Shown here: positions 24,646-32,863 of the stretch, one piece after another
How the letters are laid out: every line of letters begins with the position of its first letter
How positions within the stretch are numbered: the first letter of the stretch is position 1
NCBI RefSeq assembly: GCF_001514145.1
Contig: NZ_KQ948663.1
Coordinates: 288,438-352,437 of the forward strand
From: Streptomyces canus
GTDB lineage: Bacteria; Actinomycetota; Actinomycetes; Streptomycetales; Streptomycetaceae
DNA length: 64,000 nt
Direction: 5' to 3'
Notes under the pieces: model-generated
Told to the model about the DNA's origin: nothing
The model's database searches: none
The model's input: the letters and a program-made list of their open reading frames with translations, nothing else
Translations under genes and position numbers: made by a program

Positions 24646-25371
24646 TCACGCCGCCGCGGGCAGATCCGGGCGCAGCGGCCACGCCGGGTCCACCGACTCC
24701 TCCGAGCCACTGCGCGCGAACCAGGCCTGCAGGCCCCGCGCCTGCGCCGCGTGCCACACCGCCTGCAGGTCGTGCAGCTCCGGCGGTGCCAGCCGCTCCA
24801 GCCGGGCGGCGAAACGGCGCCCCAGCGCCCGTACGACATCCAGCGAGGCCTGTGCGTCGGCCGCCGCGTCGTGCGCGCCCGCCAGTTCGACGCCGTAGTG
24901 CTCACACAGGTCGGTGAGGGTGCGGCGGCCCTTGCGGTAGCGGTCCAGATGCTTGTCGAGCACCCGCGGATCCAGCACGAGCAGCGGTGCGGAATCCAGC
25001 CAGCGGTCCAGGGACGAGGCCCGGTGGCGGCGCAACTCCCGGTCCAGCAGCGTCAGATCGAACGGAGCGTTCATCACCACCAGCGGACGGCCCGCCGCCG
25101 CCTGCTCGGCCAGCGTCTCGGCTATCTCGAACATCACCGGCGCCGGCCAGCGGCCGTTGAGCTGGAGATGTTCGTCCGTCAGCCCGTGCACCGCCGTCGC
25201 TCCGGCGGGCACCGGTACGCCCGGATTGACCAGCCACCGGCTCACCCGTGGCCGGGTGCCCGCCGCGTCCTGGACGACGACGGCGGCCGACACGATCCGG
25301 TCGGTCTCGACGTCCACGCCCGTGGTCTCGGTGTCGAAAGCGGCCAGGGGCCCTTCGTACCAGCACGTCAT
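24646..25371 (-). CDS. DnaQ-like (DEDDh) 3'-5' exonuclease
   Basis: 241 residues. Exo I is AFDTETTGVD (D13, E15), Exo II includes NAPFDLTLLDREL, and Exo III is GAHDAAADAQASL with the DEDDh histidine. This is the proofreading-exonuclease fold without a polymerase domain. It could trim or degrade DNA or RNA in repair. The C-terminal ~60 residues are helical and of unknown role. It is divergent from a DUF4365 gene, with 191 nt between the starts. Confidence 0.9.
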   Translation of the reverse strand: MTCWYEGPLAAFDTETTGVDVETDRIVSAAVVVQDAAGTRPRVSRWLVNPGVPVPAGATAVHGLTDEHLQLNGRWPAPVMFEIAETLAEQAAAGRPLVVMNAPFDLTLLDRELRRHRASSLDRWLDSAPLLVLDPRVLDKHLDRYRKGRRTLTDLCEHYGVELAGAHDAAADAQASLDVVRALGRRFAARLERLAPPELHDLQAVWHAAQARGLQAWFARSGSEESVDPAWPLRPDLPAAA

Positions 25372-25562
25372 AGCTACACAACCCCTCGTTCACCCACGGC
25401 AGCTGACGCCCCGTCTTCTGCCTGTTTGGTGATACCCGGGCTGTTTGCGCCGTACGCCGGAAGGACACAACAGGAGTACGGGTCTTTGCAGTTCAGCGGC
25501 GCGGCGCGGGATTCATGTGGCCCATGTGTGGGCATGTCACTTGGCTTGGAAGGCTGTTGGTC

Positions 25563-26129
25563 ATGGCGATAGCGCAGCCCGAGCGGGGCGGGCTGCTGCC
25601 CGAACGCACGGGCCCTCTTCGCGGCACACTCGCCACCACCGCCTGCATGGAGACATTGCAGGTGGGCTATCTGCACGCCGTCGCGGCGGCGGCCGGCTGC
25701 TCGTTGTCGCAACCGTTCCCGGACAACGGCATCGACTGGCACGTCAGTCACGGCTCGCCCGGACACACCGTCGACGACGAGGTCACCATCAAGGTGCAGC
25801 TCAAGTGCACCTACCAGGTCGCGCCCAACCCGCCGGGCCGCTTCTTCTCCTTCACGCTCGACAACGACCATCTGCGCAAACTCGCCCGCACGCCGGTGTC
25901 GGTCCACAAGATCCTGGTGGTCATGCTCGTGCCGCGAACCCAGGACGACTGGCTGCGCGCCGGCCACGACCGCCTGGACCTCAGACACTGCTGCTACTGG
26001 GTCAACCTGGCCGGCCACGCGATCACCGGCCGGACCCGGACCACCGTGCGGATCCCCACCAACCGCATCTTCGACGACCGGGCGCTGTGCGAGATCATGA
26101 CGCGCGTCGGGACGGGAGGCAGACCATGA
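25563..26129 (+). CDS. DUF4365 protein with PD-(D/E)XK-like nuclease residues
   Basis: 188 residues from ATG 25563, which has GGAAGG upstream; an in-frame ATG at 25515 gives an unconserved extension. The core FPDNGIDWHV and EVTIKVQLKCTY is the DUF4365 pattern: helix glutamate E30 (CMETLQ), D58 in GID, and Q79-L-K81. The D...QxK arrangement is that of PD-(D/E)XK nucleases such as Mrr. It may therefore cut or bind DNA; activity is not shown. Its stop overlaps the next start by 4 nt (ATGA). Confidence 0.75.
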   Translation: MAIAQPERGGLLPERTGPLRGTLATTACMETLQVGYLHAVAAAAGCSLSQPFPDNGIDWHVSHGSPGHTVDDEVTIKVQLKCTYQVAPNPPGRFFSFTLDNDHLRKLARTPVSVHKILVVMLVPRTQDDWLRAGHDRLDLRHCCYWVNLAGHAITGRTRTTVRIPTNRIFDDRALCEIMTRVGTGGRP

Positions 26130-27340
26130 CCCACCGCCCGCTGGAGGAGCCACTGCGTGCGGTACGGCCCCACCCGGAGGCCCACTGGGACCGTTCGCCG
26201 ACTCCCGAAGAGGTCGACCCGGCCGTCCTGAGCGCCCTGCTGCACCGGCACGGCTGGCAGCGGCGCGGTGGCGCCCCCGGCCGCTACGGCCGCTGGACGC
26301 CACCGGGGCCGGGTGCGAGCGGGACCAGCCTGCTCGTGCCCGAGAGCCGCGCCTTCCCCGACAGCGAGGACCTCCTCGGCGAGGCCCTGGTCGCCCTCTC
26401 CCGCAGCGGCACGCCCTCCGCGCGCGAGGTGCTCGTCGGCCTCGCCGTGCCCAGCGACGAGATCCGCTGGTGGCGGGACGTCCCGACCGGCCCCGCCGAT
26501 GCCACGTCCTGGACCGTCGAGGAGCATCTGCGCGCCGCCGCCCGCCAGACCCTGCTGGCCGGCGCGCTCGCCACACGCGCGCGTGCCGGCTACTACGGCG
26601 CCCGTTATCGCCGTACGGCGGTCGCGTCCCTGGAAAACGTCCTGGTCGGCTCGGCCGCCGGTGGCCGCCGGCTCACCGCCTTCGTGCCCGTCGGCACCAC
26701 CCGCCCCCTCGCCGTACGCCTCCACCAGGCGCTCTACGCCACCCGCGAGGCCATCGACTACCAGCGGGCCACCGGGGGCATGGACGCCTTCGACGGGGCA
26801 GTCGAGGCGGGCGTCAGCCGTGAGCTCACCGAGGCGCTGATCGCCCTGGTACGCGGCACGGAGGGCGCGCGGATCGCCGTCGAGTGGGCGCCCGCGGCCG
26901 GGGTTCCCGAAGGATGCGCGGCGTCGTCCGAGGCCGTGGAGTTCTCGCCCGGCGACCTTCCCGTGCTGCGCGAGGCAGGGGCCCGCTTCCTGCGCGAGGA
27001 GCCCTCCGTCCCGGTGCGGATCACCGGCACGGTGGTGCGGATGGGCAGGTCGGGGCCGCGCGGGGACGGGTCGGTACGGCTGCGGGTGATCGCCGGCGCC
27101 GAGATCCCGCACCTGCGGCTGACCCTGGACGAGGAGGCGTACCGGATCGCCGGGCACGCCCACCTCGTCGGGCTGCCGGTGCGGGTGCACGGCAGGCTGG
27201 AGAGCCGCGGTGGCTTCCGCAGGCTCACCGGGGCCACCGGGGTCGTGCCCGTGCAGGTGGACGAGGCCGAGCGGGACCGGCTGATGAAGTCCCTCCAGGA
27301 GAATCTCGACTTCTTCGAGGAGGCCTGCGGAGGGGACTGA
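26126..27340 (+). CDS. Unknown partner protein of the DUF4365 gene, 404 aa
   Basis: No family is recognised. Residues ~25-60 have a small domain (VDPAVLSALLHRHGW...YGRWTPPG), the middle is helical and Arg/Ala-rich (EEHLRAAARQTLLAGAL, LHQALYATREAIDYQRATGG), and residues ~297-376 form a beta-rich region resembling an OB-like barrel (VRITGTVVRMGRSG, GLPVRVHGRLESRGGFR). It ends with a short helix (RDRLMKSLQENLDFFEEA). No membrane segment or signal peptide is seen. ATG 26126 overlaps the DUF4365 stop, so the two are translationally coupled and likely work together. It ends 102 nt before thrS. Confidence 0.7.
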   Translation: MTHRPLEEPLRAVRPHPEAHWDRSPTPEEVDPAVLSALLHRHGWQRRGGAPGRYGRWTPPGPGASGTSLLVPESRAFPDSEDLLGEALVALSRSGTPSAREVLVGLAVPSDEIRWWRDVPTGPADATSWTVEEHLRAAARQTLLAGALATRARAGYYGARYRRTAVASLENVLVGSAAGGRRLTAFVPVGTTRPLAVRLHQALYATREAIDYQRATGGMDAFDGAVEAGVSRELTEALIALVRGTEGARIAVEWAPAAGVPEGCAASSEAVEFSPGDLPVLREAGARFLREEPSVPVRITGTVVRMGRSGPRGDGSVRLRVIAGAEIPHLRLTLDEEAYRIAGHAHLVGLPVRVHGRLESRGGFRRLTGATGVVPVQVDEAERDRLMKSLQENLDFFEEACGGD

Positions 27341-27442
27341 GACCGGGACTGATTTCGCGGAGGTGGGGGCGGGGTCGGTACGATCCCCTATTGCGCGCGC
27401 TCCCGGTATGGCGCCGCACCCACCTTCAGTCAGGAGAGACCG

Positions 27443-29419
27443 GTGTCAGACGTCCGTGTGATCATCCAACGCGATTCCGAGCGGGAAGAGCGCGTGGTGA
27501 CGACGGGCACTACGGCCGCCGAGCTCTTCGTCGGCGAGCGCTCGATCATCGCCGCGCGCGTGGGAGGCGAGCTCAAGGACCTCGCGTACGTCCTGTCCGA
27601 GGGCGAGGAGGTCGAGGGCGTCGAGATCTCCTCCGAGGACGGCCTGAACATCCTGCGCCACTCCACCGCGCACGTGATGGCGCAGGCCGTGCAGGAGCTC
27701 TTCCCCGAGGCCAAGCTGGGCATCGGCCCGCCGGTCAAGGACGGCTTCTACTACGACTTCGACGTCGAGAAGCCGTTCACGCCCGAGGATCTCAAGGCCA
27801 TCGAGAAGAAGATGCAGGAGATCCAGAAGCGGGGGCAGAAATTCTCCCGCCGGGTGGTGACCGACGAGGCGGCTCGCGAGGAGCTGGCGTCCGAGCCGTA
27901 CAAGCTGGAACTGATCGGCATCAAGGGCTCCGCCTCCACGGACGACGGCGCGGACGTCGAGGTCGGCGCCGGTGAGCTGACGATCTACGACAACCTGGAC
28001 GCCAAGACCGGCGACCTGTGCTGGAAGGACCTCTGCCGCGGTCCCCACCTGCCGTCGACCCGCAACATCCCGGCGTTCAAGCTGATGCGCAACGCGGCCG
28101 CCTACTGGCGCGGCAGCGAGAAGAACCCGATGCTCCAGCGCATCTACGGCACCGCGTGGCCGACCAAGGACGAGCTGAAGGCGCACCTCGACTTCCTCGC
28201 CGAGGCCGAGAAGCGCGACCACCGCAAGCTCGGCTCCGAGCTCGACCTGTTCTCCATCCCGGAGCAGATCGGATCCGGCCTCGCGGTGTTCCACCCCAAG
28301 GGCGGCATCATCCGCCGCGTGATGGAGGACTACTCGCGCCGCCGCCACGAGGAGGAGGGCTACGAGTTCGTCTACACCCCGCACGCGACGAAGGGGAAGC
28401 TCTTCGAGCAGTCGGGCCACCTGGACTGGTACGCCGACGGCATGTACCCGCCCATGCAGCTCGACGAGGGCGTGGACTACTACCTCAAGCCCATGAACTG
28501 CCCGATGCACAACCTGATCTTCGACGCGCGCGGCCGCTCGTACCGCGAACTGCCGCTGCGTCTCTTCGAGTTCGGGACCGTGTACCGGTACGAGAAGTCG
28601 GGCGTCGTGCACGGCCTCACGCGCGCGCGCGGCTTCACGCAGGACGACGCGCACATCTACTGCACGCGCGAGCAGATGTCCGAGGAGCTCGACAAGACGC
28701 TCACCTTCGTCCTCGGCCTGCTGCGCGACTACGGCCTGACCGACTTCTACCTGGAGCTGTCCACCAAGGATCCGGAGAAGTTCGTCGGCTCGGACGAGGT
28801 CTGGGAGGAGGCCACGGAGACGCTGCGCCAGGTCGCCGAGAAGCAGGGGCTGCCCCTGGTCCCGGACCCGGGCGGCGCCGCCTTCTATGGCCCGAAGATC
28901 TCCGTCCAGACCAAGGACGCCATCGGCCGCACCTGGCAGATGTCGACCATCCAGCTGGACTTCAACCTGCCGGAGCGGTTCGAGCTGGAGTACACCTCGC
29001 CGGACGGCTCCAAGCAGCGTCCGGTCATGATCCACCGCGCGCTGTTCGGCTCCATCGAGCGGTTCTTCGCCGTGCTCCTCGAGCACTACGCGGGCGCCTT
29101 CCCGGCGTGGCTGGCCCCGGTCCAGGCGGTCGGCATCCCGATCGGCGACGCGCACGTCGAGTACCTGGAGAAGTTCGCCGCGGCCGCCAAGAAGCAGGGG
29201 CTGCGGGTCGAGGTCGACTCCTCCTCGGACCGGATGCAGAAGAAGATCCGCAACGCCCAGAAGCAGAAGGTGCCCTTCATGGTCATCGCGGGTGACGAGG
29301 ACATGTCGGGCGGCTCGGTGTCCTTCCGCTACCGCGATGGCTCCCAGGAGAACGGCATCCCGTTCGACGAGGCCATCGCGAAGATCGTCAAGGTCGTGGA
29401 GGAGCGGGCGCAGGTCTGA
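27443..29419 (+). CDS. thrS: Threonyl-tRNA synthetase
   Basis: 658 residues, full length. Domains in order: N-terminal TGS (residues ~1-65), editing domain with HSTAHVMAQAV, class II catalytic core with the zinc-binding cysteine in KPMNCPMHN, motif 2 FGTVYRYEKSGVVHGL and motif 3 HRALFGSIERF, and a C-terminal anticodon-binding domain. GTG 27443 has GGAGAG 4 nt upstream. The leader appears too short for a T-box riboswitch. The downstream order (HIT gene, pgsA, patA, pimA) resembles that after thrS in Mycobacterium, where these genes are adjacent. Confidence 0.97.
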   Translation: MSDVRVIIQRDSEREERVVTTGTTAAELFVGERSIIAARVGGELKDLAYVLSEGEEVEGVEISSEDGLNILRHSTAHVMAQAVQELFPEAKLGIGPPVKDGFYYDFDVEKPFTPEDLKAIEKKMQEIQKRGQKFSRRVVTDEAAREELASEPYKLELIGIKGSASTDDGADVEVGAGELTIYDNLDAKTGDLCWKDLCRGPHLPSTRNIPAFKLMRNAAAYWRGSEKNPMLQRIYGTAWPTKDELKAHLDFLAEAEKRDHRKLGSELDLFSIPEQIGSGLAVFHPKGGIIRRVMEDYSRRRHEEEGYEFVYTPHATKGKLFEQSGHLDWYADGMYPPMQLDEGVDYYLKPMNCPMHNLIFDARGRSYRELPLRLFEFGTVYRYEKSGVVHGLTRARGFTQDDAHIYCTREQMSEELDKTLTFVLGLLRDYGLTDFYLELSTKDPEKFVGSDEVWEEATETLRQVAEKQGLPLVPDPGGAAFYGPKISVQTKDAIGRTWQMSTIQLDFNLPERFELEYTSPDGSKQRPVMIHRALFGSIERFFAVLLEHYAGAFPAWLAPVQAVGIPIGDAHVEYLEKFAAAAKKQGLRVEVDSSSDRMQKKIRNAQKQKVPFMVIAGDEDMSGGSVSFRYRDGSQENGIPFDEAIAKIVKVVEERAQV

Positions 29420-29434
29420 CCCCTGTCGTGCGCG

Positions 29435-29467
29435 AGGCCCTCGGGAGGTTCAGCTTCCCGGGGGCCT
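29435..29467. terminator. Terminator between thrS and convergent ion channel gene
   Basis: AGGCCCTCGGGA (29435-29446) pairs with TCCCGGGGGCCT (29456-29467) with one T-G pair, followed by TTCG. The right arm overlaps the last codons of the channel gene. Confidence 0.7.
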
Positions 29468-30265
29468 TTCGTCGTCCTCCCGCGCGAACACCTGGAGCAG
29501 CCAGGAGGCGAAGGTTCCTGTCACCGCGCCGAGCAGGGCCAGCCCGATGGCCATCACACCGACCGCGATCAGGCGTCCGAGCGGGGTGACCGGGACCACG
29601 TCGCCGTAGCCGACGGTGGCGAGGGTGGAACAGGTCCACCAGACGGAGTCGCCGAAGGTGCGGATGCTCGCACCGGGCGCGTCGTGTTCCTGCTGGTAGA
29701 CGGCGAGGGCACCGGTGAAGCCCAGCAGAAGGACCGCCAGACCGGCGTACACGATCACGCGCGCGTGCAGGGCGAGCCGGGGCTGTCCGTGCCGGCGCTG
29801 CACGGTCTCGTACACCTTCACGACCCTGAGGGGGCGCAGCAGCGGCAGAATCAGGACCACGGTGTCCTGCACATGCGTCCGTACGAAGCGCAGGCGCTGC
29901 CCGCTCAGGCGCCAGCGCACCGCGTAGTCGACGGCGAACAGCGCCCAGGCGGCCAGCGTCACCGCCAGGCAGAGATCGAGCGCGGCACTCTGGAGGTCGG
30001 CCAGGACCCGGAGCGCGTACGCCGTGAGAAAGGCCAGGGAGGCCACGCCGAGGGGGACCTCCATGCGGGCCTCCCAGCGGGCCTGGCGGCTGTCGGGGGC
30101 GTGGGCGCCGGTGCGGGTCTGGTGAGCGTCGTGAGGCCCGCGGGGGGTCTTGCGAGTGTCGGTCGTGCGAGGCTCGCGGAGGTCGGCGCCGTCCGTGTCG
30201 GGAGCCTCGGTGCCGTCGCTCCCGCCGGTGTCCGCGCTGTCGGCTCCGCGGGTTTCGTCGTCCAC
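29450..30265 (-). CDS. Voltage-gated-type potassium channel
   Basis: 271 residues. The first ~65 residues are polar and acidic. Hydrophobic helices from ~70 onward include an S4-like LILPLLRPLRVVKVYETV with arginines. The pore region has WWTCSTLATVGYGDVVP, containing the K+ selectivity filter TVGYGD, and a last helix AIGLALLGAVTGTFASWLL. The C-terminus is short, so no RCK domain is present. It should conduct K+ across the cell membrane. The start at GTG 30265 has no strong ribosome binding site. Confidence 0.88.
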   Translation of the reverse strand: MDDETRGADSADTGGSDGTEAPDTDGADLREPRTTDTRKTPRGPHDAHQTRTGAHAPDSRQARWEARMEVPLGVASLAFLTAYALRVLADLQSAALDLCLAVTLAAWALFAVDYAVRWRLSGQRLRFVRTHVQDTVVLILPLLRPLRVVKVYETVQRRHGQPRLALHARVIVYAGLAVLLLGFTGALAVYQQEHDAPGASIRTFGDSVWWTCSTLATVGYGDVVPVTPLGRLIAVGVMAIGLALLGAVTGTFASWLLQVFAREDDERPPGS

Positions 30266-30331
30266 CCGTCCAGCTTGGCCCGGACCGCTTTTCCCACAAC
30301 CCCGCCGACACGGCGCGAACGGGCGAAGTCA

Positions 30332-30337
30332 TATGCT
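30332..30337 (+). promoter_or_regulatory. -10 element for leaderless HIT gene
   Basis: TATGCT ends 7 nt before ATG 30345; there is no ribosome binding site or clear -35 box. Confidence 0.4.
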
Positions 30338-30344
30338 GCACTGC

Positions 30345-30893
30345 ATGACGAGTGAGCCGGAGCAGCAGTCGGGAGTGGGGACGCAGGACGCGTTCCAGCG
30401 TCTGTGGACCCCCCACCGGATGGCCTATATCCAGGGCGAGAACAAGCCGACCGGCCCGGGTGCCGACGACGGCTGCCCCTTCTGCTCGATTCCGGCCAAA
30501 TCCGACGAGGACGGCCTGATCGTCCGGCGCGGCCGGCTGGTGTACGCGGTGCTCAACCTCTACCCCTACACCGGCGGCCATCTGATGGTCGTGCCCTACC
30601 GTCATGTGGCCGACTACACCGACCTCACCGAGCCGGAGACCGCTGAGCTGGCCGCGCTGACCAAGCAGGCGATGACGGCCCTGCGGACGGCCTCCGGGGC
30701 ACACGGCTTCAACATCGGCATGAACCAGGGGACGGTCGCCGGGGCCGGCATCGCCGCCCACCTCCACCAGCACATCGTCCCGCGCTGGGGCGGCGACACG
30801 AACTTCATGCCGGTCGTCGGCCACACGAAGGTGCTGCCGCAGCTGCTGGGCGACACCCGCAAGATGCTGGCGGAGGCCTGGCCCAGCGAGTGA
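30345..30893 (+). CDS. HIT-family protein, probable Ap4A phosphorylase
   Basis: 182 residues from ATG 30345, 7 nt after a TATGCT box; ATG 30333 is also in frame. The histidine triad is HLHQHIVPRW, and upstream are RMAYIQGENKP and the metal-binding CPFCSIP. This is the branch of M. tuberculosis Rv2613c, a diadenosine tetraphosphate phosphorylase that also lies next to thrS. It should remove Ap4A, a by-product of aminoacyl-tRNA synthetases. The substrate assignment rests on family similarity and neighbourhood. Confidence 0.85.
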   Translation: MTSEPEQQSGVGTQDAFQRLWTPHRMAYIQGENKPTGPGADDGCPFCSIPAKSDEDGLIVRRGRLVYAVLNLYPYTGGHLMVVPYRHVADYTDLTEPETAELAALTKQAMTALRTASGAHGFNIGMNQGTVAGAGIAAHLHQHIVPRWGGDTNFMPVVGHTKVLPQLLGDTRKMLAEAWPSE

Positions 30894-30900
30894 GGCAAGG

Positions 30901-30923
30901 GGGGCCGGTGAATGCGCGGCCCC
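30901..30923. terminator. Small hairpin between convergent HIT and membrane-protein genes
   Basis: GGGGCCG (30901-30907) pairs with CGGCCCC (30917-30923) around a 9-nt loop, directly after the HIT stop. The stem is short. Confidence 0.45.
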
Positions 30924-30932
30924 TCCTCGCAC

Positions 30933-32594
30933 CTACGCGTCGTACACGTCCGCCTTTCGCGGTGACACGTCCTGGACCTGCGTGCTCAGGAAGCCCGCCC
31001 GCGTGCCGAACTGTTCCGTGTCCACGCCGTTGTCCGACAGGACCCGGATCGCCGCGGCGTGCACGACCCTCAGGACCGGGGTCGCGGCGCGCAGCGCGTC
31101 ATCGGCCATGAAGCGGTGCCGCCAGGGCCGGTCCGCCCAGGCATGGCGCAGACCGAAGGGCTCGGGAAGGGTGAGCGAGCCGCCGAGCCAGTTGAGCAGC
31201 GGGGGGTAGCGGGTCAGGGGCGCCCGGGCGGTGAGGCGGACCACCTCGTCCGCGTCGACCAGCGGGAGCTTGATCTTCTTGGTCTCCCAGAACCTGAGCT
31301 GCTTGGCGACTTCCTTCTCCTTGGCCGCCGGCTTCGAGGTGAACAGCCCGTGCACGGGCCCCAGGGCGTGTCCGGTGACCTCGATGCGCAGCGTCTCGTG
31401 CAGCACGGTCACCGTGATCAGCATGGTGAGGACCAGCTGCCCCTCCCAGAGCGTCCACTGGACGCCCAGGTAGTGCCGGTCGCCACCGCCGAACTGCTGC
31501 TTGTTGCAGATGTCCTGTATGGCGTGGGTCTTGACCTGGTAGGCGTCCACGTCCGTGCCCCCGGGCCGGGACACCTCCTTCGCGCCCTCCGCGATCGGGG
31601 TGACGACCCAGTGGCGTACGGACGGCTTCGGGAAGCCTCCGGTGTTGATGGTGTTGCGTTCCAGCATGCGCAGTTGGTCGTGGATGGAGCGGACGACGTC
31701 CCAGCTGCGGAAGGGGTGGATCTCCCGGGTCGGGTCGGCGGACACCAGGTCCTCGGCCAGCTGCCAGCTGCCCCACCGGGTGCCCATGCCGAGTATCCCC
31801 TTGGGACCGGCGTAGAAGACGGAGTTGGACTGCTGCTCGGCGCTGAGCATCGCCAGGGACTGGCGCAGCTGCTCGGCCGCGGTCTCGCCGGGGTTGCTCG
31901 GCACCGCCTCGGGCACCTTGGCGCCGACGCTGCTGCCTGCCAGCAGACTGGCCCAGCGCTCCCGCAGATCCCTCGCGGTGCGCTCGCAGATCTGTTTGGC
32001 CCAGAACCAGCCGACGACGGGGAGGGCCACGCACGCGCGTGCGTACCAGCCCCAGAACCCTCCGAACGGCATCTTGATCAGGAAGAGCACGGCGAGCGCG
32101 CCCATCGCCACGAGCAGCGCGGTGCCGAGCGCTCCGGCCTGCTTGTCCTCGCGCCTGGCGATGTTGGTGCGCAGCGTGAAGACCAGCAGCCAGACGAGGA
32201 GCCCCGGCAGGAAGAGCACACCGCACAGCACCATCACGGCGGTCAGCCGGTTGTCCCGGTCCCGGCGGATGTTGTTCGCCGCGAGGCAGTGCTCGACCAC
32301 GACCTGCGGCTCGGCGCCGAAGGACTGGATGAGGGGCTTGCGGCCCTTGCCGAGCATGCGGGTGATCACCGCCGTGGAGAAGGCCTCGCCCAGGTTGGGG
32401 CGGAAGATCTTCGCCCAGCTGCGACCGCCCTTGACGGCCGACTCGTGCCATTCGTTGTTGGCCTTGAGGATCTCCTCCACCGGATTGTCCCGATAGGCCG
32501 CCGAGGCCAGGGCGAACGTCGCCGTCTGCGCCTCGTCGCCCGTGCGCGGCACCTGCGGACCGAAGAAGTCCGCGTAACCGCTGTCAACGGTCAT
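30933..32594 (-). CDS. Hypothetical membrane protein, 553 aa
   Basis: No family is recognised with confidence. A soluble N-terminal ~115 residues is followed by two hydrophobic pairs at about 117-140 (TAVMVLCGVLFLPGLLVWLL) and 155-200 (LLVAMGALAVLFLIKMPFGG). The rest looks cytoplasmic, except for a moderately hydrophobic stretch near 380 (LVLTMLITVTVLHETL). There is no catalytic motif, signal peptide or repeat. It lies alone between convergent HIT and the EF-G-like gene on the same strand. Confidence 0.7.
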   Translation of the reverse strand: MTVDSGYADFFGPQVPRTGDEAQTATFALASAAYRDNPVEEILKANNEWHESAVKGGRSWAKIFRPNLGEAFSTAVITRMLGKGRKPLIQSFGAEPQVVVEHCLAANNIRRDRDNRLTAVMVLCGVLFLPGLLVWLLVFTLRTNIARREDKQAGALGTALLVAMGALAVLFLIKMPFGGFWGWYARACVALPVVGWFWAKQICERTARDLRERWASLLAGSSVGAKVPEAVPSNPGETAAEQLRQSLAMLSAEQQSNSVFYAGPKGILGMGTRWGSWQLAEDLVSADPTREIHPFRSWDVVRSIHDQLRMLERNTINTGGFPKPSVRHWVVTPIAEGAKEVSRPGGTDVDAYQVKTHAIQDICNKQQFGGGDRHYLGVQWTLWEGQLVLTMLITVTVLHETLRIEVTGHALGPVHGLFTSKPAAKEKEVAKQLRFWETKKIKLPLVDADEVVRLTARAPLTRYPPLLNWLGGSLTLPEPFGLRHAWADRPWRHRFMADDALRAATPVLRVVHAAAIRVLSDNGVDTEQFGTRAGFLSTQVQDVSPRKADVYDA

Positions 32595-32863
32595 TCCCGC
32601 CCCCGATCGCCGCTGGTGTCACCCACTGCGGCTTTCCCGACTTCCTTGCTTCGCACACCTGTTGATCAGGTCATCAGCGTATCCGTAGGTGCTGACATTC
32701 GTCGGCGGACGGCCGAAGCCGTCCGCCGATTCGGAGGGGAGCGTTCCACAAACGTCACTTGTGGGGCGCGGAACGCCATGTGCGCGGTGCCGGAGGTCAC
32801 TTGTGCGGCGCCGGCGACCGCGTGTGCGGCGTGGACGGCCACTTGCCCGTGGCCCGGCGCCAA

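Noticed and set aside
27341..27442. T-box riboswitch before thrS
   Set aside because: Only ~100 nt lie between genes and no T-box sequence or specifier stem is visible.
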